Of a stretch of 8,636 bases of DNA, positions 1 to 6,402 are shown in pieces. Within the stretch, counting starts at the first letter, position 1, and each line of letters opens with the position of its first letter. Under the pieces are notes generated by a model that saw nothing but the letters and a program-made list of their open reading frames with translations, was not told the DNA's origin and ran no database searches. The DNA is from Patescibacteria group bacterium (GTDB taxonomy: Bacteria > Patescibacteriota > Patescibacteriia > UBA2591 > UBA6264), in the NCBI GenBank assembly GCA_018896315.1, contig JAHIMV010000085.1, forward strand, positions 1-8,636. The letters run 5' to 3'. Made by a program: the position numbers and the translations under genes.

Positions 1-449
1 AAATCTTTAATAGCAAAAATCGGTTCGTGAGCAATCATTCCTTGGAGCAAGCCCAAGATAATAACAAAGAAAAAAACCAAAAATAAGACCAATCCTGGTG
101 ATTCAATAAACTGAGCAAAAAATCTTCTTTGTTTTTTATCAATTATCTTTTGGACAAACCAAATTAACATGACCACCAAAAACAAAGACAACCTTAAAGA
201 AAGACCGGCTAGTTCAAATAAATGTCCTTCATGGCCGATTAAAAACTCAAAGATTAAAAATAAAAATCCATATTCTATTTTAATCAAACTAAAATAAATA
301 GCCGCGGCAATAATCAAACAAAAAACAAGATTAGAAATAATAGGCCAAGCATAGCCTAAAATAGAAAGCAAAGTAAAAACAAAAAAAGCATATATCATTG
401 GCCTAATGCCTTGAATAAACTCTTTTGATTTTTTTCTTTTAATCAACAT
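1..449 (-). CDS. Probable O-antigen polymerase/ligase-like polytopic membrane protein, N-terminal part (cut by window edge)
   Basis: This reading frame opens with ATG at 447-449 and stays open to the left edge of the window, so only about 149 N-terminal residues are visible. The start is preceded by AAGAAG four bases upstream, a weak ribosome binding site. After a basic start (MLIKRKKSKE) come several hydrophobic segments: about residues 17-45, 46-56, a Gly/His/Glu loop (FLIGHEGHLFELAGLSLRL), 85-99, and a last helix after a KKQRRFF linker. This is the layout of the Wzy/WaaL (O-antigen ligase) superfamily, whose members polymerise or transfer lipid-linked glycans on the outer face of the membrane. 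The start overlaps the end of the upstream GT2 gene by 11 bases, which suggests coupled translation in a polysaccharide operon. The catalytic periplasmic loop lies outside the window, so the family call is an inference from topology and neighbours. Confidence 0.6.
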   Translation of the reverse strand, partial: MLIKRKKSKEFIQGIRPMIYAFFVFTLLSILGYAWPIISNLVFCLIIAAAIYFSLIKIEYGFLFLIFEFLIGHEGHLFELAGLSLRLSLFLVVMLIWFVQKIIDKKQRRFFAQFIESPGLVLFLVFFFVIILGLLQGMIAHEPIFAIKD

Positions 450-1338
450 TTAACTTCTTTTTTATTTTCTTTTTTAATTCAGCAGGATAAACCCCGCTTA
501 AAAGAGCTAAAAATAAACTAATGGGCTGAACTAAAATTAAGGGCAAATAACGCCAGATATAAGAATGTTTTTGAAAATATGTCAGCAAGCTCTTGTTGTA
601 AATCCTTTGTCTGTCAATAGACATAAGCTGCCAAAAACTTTTTCCTCCATGATGAAGAATCTTTACTTCTGGACAATAAATAATCTGGTAACCGGCTTTT
701 TTTACTCGGCAGCAAAGATCAGTATCTTCAAACCATAAATGAAAAGTCTCATCAAAACTCCCAACTTGGTCAAGTATTTTTCTGCGAGTTAGAATAAAAC
801 TACCCGCTACTTGATCAACCTCTTTTCTTTTTTGATAATTAAAATCTGTTTGAAAATATTTTTTTAAAACTTTACTCTTGGGAAACAAATATTGCAGTTT
901 TAAAATAATTATTAATTGAGAAAAAATTGCGGGAAAATTTCTAACCGAGGGCTGGATTTCTTTATCTGGACCAATTAATTGACAACCAACAATCCCCCAC
1001 TTTTTATTCTGTTTCATTAACTCAATTATCTTTCCTACTCCATTTTCCTTAACAAATTCAGTGTCAGGATTAAGAAACAAAACAAATTCTCCTTTGGTTT
1101 TTTTCAAAGCCTGATTATTAGCTTTACTAAAACCAAAATTTTTTTCATTTAAAATAGCCCTGATGTTATTTCTCTTTCTGCTTAATTCTTTTAAATACTC
1201 TTGGCTCCCGTCTTGAGAACAATTATCAATGACAATTACTTCATAATCTACATCTTTAACATAATTAAGAATAGACTCCAAACACCTTTGTAATAAGGCT
1301 TTAACATTCCAATTAACAACAATAATTGATAAAGTCAT
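439..1338 (-). CDS. Family 2 glycosyltransferase (rhamnosyltransferase/WbbL-like)
   Basis: A 299-residue GT-A fold glycosyltransferase that would move a sugar from a nucleotide-sugar donor onto a lipid-linked glycan at the cytoplasmic face. The N-terminus shows the GT2 pattern SIIVVNWN (4-11) and VIVIDNCSQDGS (34-45). The DXD-like metal and nucleotide site is LNPDTE (89-94). The acceptor and catalytic region is FDETFHLWFEDTDLCCR (195-211), followed by HHGGKS (229-234). This motif order is typical of the WbbL/rhamnosyltransferase branch, but donor sugar cannot be read from sequence. A hydrophobic stretch at about 264-284 with a Lys-rich tail suggests membrane association. Its ATG shares bases with the TGA of the upstream glycosyltransferase (a 4-base ATGA overlap), so translation is probably coupled. 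No real Shine-Dalgarno site precedes it. Confidence 0.93.
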   Translation of the reverse strand: MTLSIIVVNWNVKALLQRCLESILNYVKDVDYEVIVIDNCSQDGSQEYLKELSRKRNNIRAILNEKNFGFSKANNQALKKTKGEFVLFLNPDTEFVKENGVGKIIELMKQNKKWGIVGCQLIGPDKEIQPSVRNFPAIFSQLIIILKLQYLFPKSKVLKKYFQTDFNYQKRKEVDQVAGSFILTRRKILDQVGSFDETFHLWFEDTDLCCRVKKAGYQIIYCPEVKILHHGGKSFWQLMSIDRQRIYNKSLLTYFQKHSYIWRYLPLILVQPISLFLALLSGVYPAELKKKIKKKLNVD

Positions 1339-2714
1339 GCTAATTTGTCTTTAATCAAATTAATCATTCTTTTAATTCTTAAACCCCAGTCTTGTTCTTT
1401 CATATTTTCTATTCTTTTTTCTCTTAACTCAGTGCTATCGTCTTTAATAGCTTGATTAAGTTTTTTATTAAAATCTTGATAATCTTGAGCAATATATATT
1501 AAATGAGAAAATCTTTCTACTCCAGAAGGCGGTGTCGTAACCACTGGCCGACCACAAGCCAAGTATTCTAAAACCTTTAAAGAATTGGTGTATTTGATAA
1601 AAGCATCCAAGCGATGCGGACTAATTGCCACATCAAAATTTTTAATATAAGCTGGGGAGATTTGATATGGTTTACGCCCTAGTAAATAAATATTCTTGTA
1701 TTTTTTTAATTTTTTAATCTCAATCGCCGGTCGTCTTAATTTTCTAAAATAAACTGGCCAAAGCGGACCAATTAAAACAAAAGATTTGTCTGGATTTTTT
1801 TCAGCCAAGTATTCTAATAAATCCAAGTCGGCCCTTTGCTGAATAACGCCAACATAACCAATAATCGGCTGAGGAATTTTTTGCAAATCTTTTGGTGTTT
1901 CAAACTTTGATTTGGAAAAATGATTAACATCCACGCCATTTGGAATCCAAAAAACATCTTCATCTCTGCCTAGATCATGAAAAAAATCTATTAAGTTTTT
2001 AGAAACAGTAAAAATCAAATCACTTTTTTGGGCAATAATCTGATAATTGTTTTTTAATCTCTCTTTATGTTTAACAAAAGAAGGATGTTCAATCCAGTTA
2101 TCAACTGTATCAAAAACTTTTAAATCAGCTTTGATGCCAATTCGCATGGGCGCATTCGCATTGCCGAAGTGCGAGCGAAGCGAGCGCGGAGGCGCGCTAT
2201 TCGTATGCTCAAAATAATCAACAAACATTGGGAAATAAGACCAGAGTACTCTGATTGTTGATTGTTGATTGTTGATTGTTGATTGATTATTAATTATCTT
2301 TAAAACTTTATTGAGTTTTTTAATAACTAGCCTGTGAGAAAAGATTGAGTCAATGGTTGAGAAAACATATAATTCTGTCTGATATCCCTTTATCTCAACG
2401 CATTTCGTTGTAAGGTCTCTATAAATATTCGTAATTTTTGATTTTTGATTTTTTACCCTGTTAAATAATTTCGCTTTTGGCGAAATTCCTGCTTCGCAGG
2501 ATTTAATAGGGTGAATTTTTAATTTTTTTACGATGTTCTGCCAATAATTTCTTAAAACTCGCTTAAAACTAAAAGGTAAAAAATCAACGGCAATAATTCT
2601 CCCTACTTCTGGATTTTTTAATAATTTATTAAAAACATTGGAATTGCGGTTGGGAATTCCTTTTTGCCACTCAACATAGCTGGACATGTTAAACATTACT
2701 ATTTCTAATTTCAT
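1335..2714 (-). CDS. GT-B fold glycosyltransferase (TuaH/GT4-like) carrying in-frame repeat insertions
   Basis: A 459-residue GT-B type glycosyltransferase of the surface-glycan operon. The N-terminal half begins IVMFNMSSYVEWQKG (5-19) and contains FDTVDNW (201-207), which resembles the TuaH-like region; SDLIFTVSKNL (231-241) and IPNGVDVNHF (257-266) follow. The donor-binding half shows IGYVGVIQQRADLDLL (285-300), VLIGP (313-317) and LKVLEYLACGRPVV (379-392), with Glu383 at the usual nucleotide-sugar position. The protein is somewhat longer than the 370-420 residues I would expect. The excess maps to repeat-derived stretches at about residues 68-95, 140-154 and 169-192, all encoded by palindromic or tandem DNA and all lying between otherwise recognisable blocks. 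The frame stays open through all of them, so the enzyme may still work with added surface loops. The start has no clear ribosome binding site. Its TGA overlaps the next gene's ATG. Confidence 0.88.
   Translation of the reverse strand: MKLEIVMFNMSSYVEWQKGIPNRNSNVFNKLLKNPEVGRIIAVDFLPFSFKRVLRNYWQNIVKKLKIHPIKSCEAGISPKAKLFNRVKNQKSKITNIYRDLTTKCVEIKGYQTELYVFSTIDSIFSHRLVIKKLNKVLKIINNQSTINNQQSTIRVLWSYFPMFVDYFEHTNSAPPRSLRSHFGNANAPMRIGIKADLKVFDTVDNWIEHPSFVKHKERLKNNYQIIAQKSDLIFTVSKNLIDFFHDLGRDEDVFWIPNGVDVNHFSKSKFETPKDLQKIPQPIIGYVGVIQQRADLDLLEYLAEKNPDKSFVLIGPLWPVYFRKLRRPAIEIKKLKKYKNIYLLGRKPYQISPAYIKNFDVAISPHRLDAFIKYTNSLKVLEYLACGRPVVTTPPSGVERFSHLIYIAQDYQDFNKKLNQAIKDDSTELREKRIENMKEQDWGLRIKRMINLIKDKLA
2140..2209. 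repeat. 70-bp dispersed repeat inserted in frame in the glycosyltransferase gene (copy A)
   Basis: This GC-rich stretch aligns end to end with 2796-2856. The left ends are ATTCGCATGGGCGCATTCG here against ATTCGTGTGGGCGCATTCG there. Both have TGCCGAA in the middle, and the right ends are GCGCTATTCGTATGCT against GCGCTATTCGTGTGCT (15 of 16 identical). The middle differs: here it is a GCGAGCG-rich segment. It encodes about residues 169-192 of the glycosyltransferase (TNSAPPRSLRSHFGNANAP), a composition unlike the rest of the protein. It falls just before the conserved KADLKVFDTVDNW block and does not break the frame. Confidence 0.85.
2252..2286. repeat. Tandem heptamer TGATTGT, five units, inside the glycosyltransferase gene
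   Basis: Four perfect head-to-tail copies of TGATTGT run from 2252 to 2279, and a fifth copy with one change (TGATTGA) ends at 2286. On the coding strand the tract reads as (ACAATCA)n and gives the peptide INNQSTINNQQSTI (141-154). Because seven is not a multiple of three, gain or loss of one or two units would shift the frame. A change of three units would keep it. Confidence 0.93.
2435..2455. repeat. Tandem heptamer TTTTTGA, about three units
   Basis: Two exact TTTTTGA units (2435-2448) and a third degenerate unit (TTTTTTA, 2449-2455) sit directly beside the nested palindrome that starts at 2455. They encode NQKSKITN in the glycosyltransferase. The period of seven is the same as in the tract at 2252-2286, although the unit differs. 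Confidence 0.75.
2455..2512. repeat. Nested cruciform-type palindrome inserted in frame in the glycosyltransferase gene
   Basis: The outer arms ACCCTGTTAAAT (2455-2466) and ATTTAATAGGGT (2501-2512) are complementary at 11 of 12 positions. Between them lie two complete smaller hairpins: AATTTCGC (2467-2474) with GCGAAATT (2480-2487), and TCCTGC (2487-2492) with GCAGGA (2496-2501). The whole forms a cloverleaf-like three-stem structure. It encodes HPIKSCEAGISPKAKLFNRV (68-87) of the glycosyltransferase without breaking the frame. The structure is read directly; calling it a mobile palindromic element is inference. Confidence 0.87.
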
Positions 2715-2725
2715 AAATCAATATA

Positions 2726-2750
2726 ATTATACAGATTGATACTAATTATA
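2726..2750 (-). promoter_or_regulatory. Two TATAAT hexamers upstream of the GT-B gene (possible weak promoter)
   Basis: On the minus strand the hexamer TATAAT occurs at 2745-2750 and again at 2726-2731, 12 to 31 bases upstream of the glycosyltransferase ATG. Neither has a convincing -35 box at 16-18 bases. They might allow some expression independent of the flippase promoter, but AT-rich DNA produces such hexamers easily. Confidence 0.25.
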
Positions 2751-2773
2751 GTAGCGACACCAATACGCGAATT

Positions 2774-2856
2774 CACACGAATGACGCGAATAATTATTCG
2801 TGTGGGCGCATTCGTGTAATGTTTGCCGAAAGCAAACTTTGCGCTATTCGTGTGCT
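2774..2856. repeat. Palindromic dispersed repeat spanning the flippase 3' end and the intergenic gap (copy B)
   Basis: CACACGAAT (2774-2782) and ATTCGTGTG (2796-2804) are a perfect 9-bp inverted repeat. ATTCGTGT recurs in direct orientation at 2796, 2810 and 2846. Between the last two sits a nested stem: GCGCA (2806-2810) with TGCGC (2840-2844), enclosing GTTTGC (2821-2826) and GCAAAC (2832-2837). The portion 2796-2856 is homologous to the in-gene repeat at 2140-2209. The last codons of the flippase (AHE) and its TAG stop lie within the repeat. Confidence 0.85.
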
Positions 2857-4286
2857 TTAAAATAAATCATGCTTTTTAAAAACAAAATCTCTTTTTTCTG
2901 CACTAAACCAAAAATATAAGAAAAACCAAAATAAACTAAAATGCCAAAAATAACTGAAAAAAGAATATGAACTTTATCTTTAATTAAAAAGAGAATTGCT
3001 CCCATAATCAAACTGTTTAAAATAATTAAGCTAATTCGATTAAGTAAATATTTTTTATCTAATCTGACTAATTTTTTAGCCCAATAAATTTCTAAAATAA
3101 ATAGAATTAAAAACCCGCCCAAAACTGCCCAAGCTGCTCCTAAATGAACAAACATAGGAATTAAAATCAAATTTAAACCAATAAAAACAAAAACACCAAT
3201 ACCATGAATTAAAGTATTAATTTTTTGTTTTTCACAAGCATTTAAAAGGGCAGAGACTATAAAATCCAAAAACATAAAAGGAATGGAAAGACTTAAAAGC
3301 GTTAAAATCATGACTGCAGGTAAATATTCTGTTCCATAAATAAAAAGAATAATTGGCTTAGCTAAAATTAAAAACCCTATTACTAAAGGAATGGTTACTA
3401 ACATTAAATAAAAAACAGATTTAGTAAAAAGACTGCTTAATTCTTGTTTAGACCTAATAAAATAATAACTTAGAGAAGGATAAAGAGCCGCACTTAAAGA
3501 CCCAGCAATTAATAACAAAAAGGCATTAACTAATTTCATCGCCGCATTATACCAGCCAACAAATTTGTCCCCGGCCATATAAGAAAGAAGAATAGTATCA
3601 CTGGTGGCATAAAGCTTGGCAAAAACCGCGGCAATAAAAAATGGCCAGGAAATTCTTAACAATGATTTTAAAATCTTTTTATTAAACCGAGGAATAGGCC
3701 AAAGCCCTAATTTTCTTTTTAAGAAAAAAATAGCATTACCCAAATAAAAGAAACTGGCAATTAAAAGAGGTAACAGCATTAAAACCACCTGGGCTTTTAA
3801 ATAAATTAAAACAATCCCAGTTAAAAGAAGGATTGTTTTGTGAAGGATAATGCCGATGCCTTCATACTTCATGTTTAACTGTCCGCGAAAAGCATAATAA
3901 AAAGACAAAGCGATTGTGTCTAAGAGAATAATTATCGCAGACAAATAAACAAGGCCTTTAGTCACCGCTGAATAACCCAAAGCATTAATGACAATATAGA
4001 TTAAAACTAAAACAGATAATCCAGCAACGATATTAAAACCTAAAATATTACTAAAATATTCTTTAGTTTTTGATTTGTCTCGGGCAATTTCCCTGGTCAA
4101 AACTAAAAATAGACCAAAGTCTATTAAGACAGAAAAAAGGGCGGCAAAGGAAATGGCAAAAGTATATTTGCCAAAATTGTCCGCCCCTAAATAACGGGCT
4201 AAAAGAATAAAATAAAAAAGAGATATCAGTTTCTGATAAATATAAGCACTTAATAAATAAAAAGTGTTTTTAGCTGTTGAAGCCAT
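2844..4286 (-). CDS. Wzx-like polysaccharide flippase (MOP superfamily)
   Basis: A 480-residue, very hydrophobic protein with about 12-14 transmembrane helices. It belongs by pattern to the Wzx/RfbX branch of the MOP exporter superfamily, which flips undecaprenyl-linked glycans across the cytoplasmic membrane. Supporting motifs are the start STAKNTFYLLSAYIYQKL followed by LLARYLGADNFGKYTFA (28-44), LIDFGLFLVLTREIARD (54-70) and SDTILLSYMAGDKFVGWYNAA (229-249). Length is normal for the family. It is the first gene of the polysaccharide operon: a promoter lies 56-84 bases upstream, while the gap to the preceding gene is 129 bases. No Shine-Dalgarno site is visible before the ATG. The last three residues and the TAG stop come from a palindromic repeat, so the natural C-terminus may have been altered. 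Substrate cannot be inferred. Confidence 0.92.
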   Translation of the reverse strand: MASTAKNTFYLLSAYIYQKLISLFYFILLARYLGADNFGKYTFAISFAALFSVLIDFGLFLVLTREIARDKSKTKEYFSNILGFNIVAGLSVLVLIYIVINALGYSAVTKGLVYLSAIIILLDTIALSFYYAFRGQLNMKYEGIGIILHKTILLLTGIVLIYLKAQVVLMLLPLLIASFFYLGNAIFFLKRKLGLWPIPRFNKKILKSLLRISWPFFIAAVFAKLYATSDTILLSYMAGDKFVGWYNAAMKLVNAFLLLIAGSLSAALYPSLSYYFIRSKQELSSLFTKSVFYLMLVTIPLVIGFLILAKPIILFIYGTEYLPAVMILTLLSLSIPFMFLDFIVSALLNACEKQKINTLIHGIGVFVFIGLNLILIPMFVHLGAAWAVLGGFLILFILEIYWAKKLVRLDKKYLLNRISLIILNSLIMGAILFLIKDKVHILFSVIFGILVYFGFSYIFGLVQKKEILFLKSMIYFKAHE

Positions 4287-4341
4287 TACTTGCGTAAAAT
4301 AATGCCAATCTACGAAACCCTATCCTCGACCTATCATCTAT

Positions 4342-4370
4342 ATTTTACCGCTTTTTTATTGTTAAAGCAA
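4342..4370 (-). promoter_or_regulatory. Predicted sigma70-type promoter of the polysaccharide operon
   Basis: On the minus strand, TTGCTT (4365-4370) is followed after 17 bases by TAAAAT (4342-4347). A start near 4335 would give a leader of about 50 nt to the flippase ATG at 4286. An overlapping TTGACT (4370-4375) is a better -35 hexamer, but it is 22 bases from the -10. The promoter sits in the 129-bp gap between two same-strand genes, which fits an independent start for the operon. Confidence 0.6.
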
Positions 4371-4415
4371 GTCAAATTTTTGATATTTAACTTTGTGGTT
4401 TTTATATTTTATTTC

Positions 4416-5057
4416 TCAATCAATTTCCTGAAGTTCACTTTCAGTAAAAATGAATCGCTTTTCGCCAACGTGGTTACCTCTGTCATCCTGTAATTTAAAA
4501 ATTAAATATATTTTTTCGTTTACAATCTCTGAATATATATCGTCTACAAGCCACTTAAATCGGAATTCTTGATCAAACCAATCGTCAAAGTATGTCATCC
4601 ATACCTTATCTTCATTTGAAAACACATAACTCAAAACCCCTAATCTAGTTTCTTTGTTTCTAGTGTTTATTAAGTAAAAGCCTTGACAGGATGTGCCACA
4701 GCGAGAAGTAAAAAATATATGTTCATTTCCTAGCCAGTGCGGGTATGATCCATATGCTTCGCCTGTAAAAATATAATTTTCTCGTCCACTTTCAAGCTCT
4801 CTAACTGAAGTAATTAAGTTATTAGAGAAGTAATCTTCGTAATAACCTTTATATAAGCTTAGATCAAATTTCATCTCATATACAAGAACCTTTTTAATTT
4901 GATCAGGGGAAACCTGCTCATATATAAGCTTTCTTAATTCATCTGAGGATTGTTCATCTTCTTTAAAATACTGAAAACCTATTGCTATGAAAATCAATAT
5001 CAAAATAGCAAGAATAAATACTGTTTTATGTTTGTATACATTAGCTTTCAAGCTCAT
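4416..5057 (-). CDS. Single-pass membrane-anchored protein of unknown function
   Basis: This is a 213-residue protein that I cannot assign to a named family. A short basic start (MSLKANVYKHK) leads into one hydrophobic helix at about 12-29, so it should be anchored in the membrane with the rest outside. An acidic, probably helical linker follows (32-56). The remainder is rich in beta-prone and aromatic segments, including HWLGNEHIFFTSRCGTSCQGFYLINTRN (107-134), which looks like one or two beta-propeller-like blades. Cys120 and Cys124 could form a disulfide. The stop codon is TGA. Its start overlaps the end of the upstream SleB-type hydrolase by 17 bases, so the two are very likely translated together and may act together at the wall. 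An AGGA sequence lies about 14 bases before the ATG, rather far for a ribosome binding site. Confidence 0.75.
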   Translation of the reverse strand: MSLKANVYKHKTVFILAILILIFIAIGFQYFKEDEQSSDELRKLIYEQVSPDQIKKVLVYEMKFDLSLYKGYYEDYFSNNLITSVRELESGRENYIFTGEAYGSYPHWLGNEHIFFTSRCGTSCQGFYLINTRNKETRLGVLSYVFSNEDKVWMTYFDDWFDQEFRFKWLVDDIYSEIVNEKIYLIFKLQDDRGNHVGEKRFIFTESELQEID

Positions 5058-6324
5058 AAAAATATGTATTTCCTATTTTAATTTTAAAATTTTTGTCTGC
5101 GGCCCAATCAGGGAACCCTTTGCGTTCTTTATATGAATGAAAGTTTGTAGCACCAGAAGATGGATCTTCTAAAGATTCATCTAAGATGCCTCTTGCTATA
5201 TTATACGACTCTTTCCATGCCTTTTGTGTTAATATATCTGCATTATTCAATGGATCTTGGACCCCGCCCGAGGTAATTGGATTCCAGAGAGCATCGTATT
5301 GATTTTCTTTTAAAATAACCTCTTTGATACTAAATCCCCAATTAGGCCTCTGCTTTTTAACACGATTGACAACTGTGAAGCCAATGCCGATTTTTGCGTC
5401 TTCTGACTGATTTTTCGCTTCTCCAAAAATTAATCTTGCCAACAGAATATCTTCTGTATCATCTCTAAAATCCCCTGTCCATTTTGGGTTGTCTACTGTT
5501 GGTATTTGTTTTGAACCGGGCCGTTTTGGAATGGACGGTTTTTCGCCAAAATTAATAATTAACTTACGCAAAACTGGCATTCTATCCGCATCAAACTCAA
5601 TATAGTGTAACCCTGGGGGCAGCCATGTCCAGAATCCTTTTGTTTTAGTTTTTGTGGGAAATTCCCACGAGAGCAAAGATCCTATAAATTTCCAAAAAAA
5701 GTGTTTACGAGTCGGTATAAAGCTTGTTTGAATCTTGCCGTTTATTTTTACCTTGACATCATCACTGTCTTGTTTTCTGCGGGAGTATGTAATAGTGGAT
5801 TTAATGGACTTAATGGGGAAGTTATCTAAAACAAAAGTAAGCCAAGGACGTCTGTCTCCGTCTTCGGCTTGAATATTTGGTTTGATTTTAAATTTTTTCT
5901 TAAGATCTTTTAAAATATATATCTTTAAACTTTCAAACGTGGCAGTATTAATAGGCTCATCTGCTGATAAAATTATTGTGTGTTCTGTGCCATGTAAAAA
6001 AGCAAGGAAATAAATAGTTTTGGCAAGATCATGTAGTTTTCCTCCGCTAAAAGCGGCCGGAGAATCAATAATACTATCAGAGTTAAGTTTAGGAAATGTT
6101 TTGTTGTCTATTTTAACTGTTAAATCTTCATCGTCTGTAATGTATTCTCCTAATTGTTTTTCGCTTTTTACTCGAGCTGCAATAACTATCAAATGATAAG
6201 AAGAATGGCTGGAAAAATTTATTTTTTCTTGATTGTGTATTGTCCTTTTTGTTTTATCTTGATAGATTAAACGTTTATTAAAAATAAAGTTGAATTTTTC
6301 TAATAACTTTTTTAATAATCCCAT
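5041..6324 (-). CDS. SleB-type cell wall hydrolase with two N-terminal beta-rich modules
   Basis: A 427-residue protein. Its C-terminal part (about 288-425) matches the SleB/hydrolase_2 pattern: ILLARLIFGEAKNQSEDAKIGIGFTVVNRV (293-322) with the presumed catalytic Glu302 in GEA, a WGFSIKEVIL block, NQYDAL (341-346), GATNFHS (391-397) and a final KIKIGNTYFYEL. SleB proteins are lytic transglycosylases acting on peptidoglycan. The N-terminal two thirds hold two modules that resemble each other: DLTVKIDNK (67-75) and HTIILSADEP (115-124) in the first, DVKVKINGK (189-197) and HYIEFDADRMP (240-250) in the second. Both look like beta-sandwich, possibly glycan-binding, domains. No signal peptide is visible, only an amphipathic basic N-terminus, so the export route is unclear. 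It overlaps the following membrane protein gene by 17 bases. No clear promoter lies in the 78-bp gap upstream. Confidence 0.85.
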   Translation of the reverse strand: MGLLKKLLEKFNFIFNKRLIYQDKTKRTIHNQEKINFSSHSSYHLIVIAARVKSEKQLGEYITDDEDLTVKIDNKTFPKLNSDSIIDSPAAFSGGKLHDLAKTIYFLAFLHGTEHTIILSADEPINTATFESLKIYILKDLKKKFKIKPNIQAEDGDRRPWLTFVLDNFPIKSIKSTITYSRRKQDSDDVKVKINGKIQTSFIPTRKHFFWKFIGSLLSWEFPTKTKTKGFWTWLPPGLHYIEFDADRMPVLRKLIINFGEKPSIPKRPGSKQIPTVDNPKWTGDFRDDTEDILLARLIFGEAKNQSEDAKIGIGFTVVNRVKKQRPNWGFSIKEVILKENQYDALWNPITSGGVQDPLNNADILTQKAWKESYNIARGILDESLEDPSSGATNFHSYKERKGFPDWAADKNFKIKIGNTYFYELES

Positions 6325-6402
6325 TTTTGTTTACTTTTATTAAATTAAATTCCTTTTGAGAGCCGCCTCTGCCTCATTGTTGGAGAAACTTTCGGGGATG
6401 GT
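6325..6402. other. Short intergenic gap with a GC-richer patch, possibly a repeat remnant
   Basis: The 78-bp gap between the ATPase and the wall hydrolase contains a patch (about 6358-6402) that is clearly richer in G and C than the sequence on either side, beside an AT-only stretch near 6331-6350. No convincing promoter, terminator hairpin or ribosome binding site is visible. The minus strand encodes a short open stretch without a plausible start context. It may be debris of a dispersed repeat. Confidence 0.4.

Noticed and set aside
2252..2286. Repeated units considered as a CRISPR-like array
   Set aside because: The units are 7 bp, head to tail with no spacers, and inside a coding frame.
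2140..2512. The glycosyltransferase considered as a pseudogene because of the repeats
   Set aside because: The frame is open throughout and the donor-binding motifs downstream are intact, so it is kept as a CDS.
4290..4493. Plus-strand open frame of 67 codons
   Set aside because: It runs antisense to the end of the 4416-5057 gene and across the operon promoter, has Phe/Leu-rich low-complexity content expected from reversed AT-rich DNA, and has no ribosome binding site.
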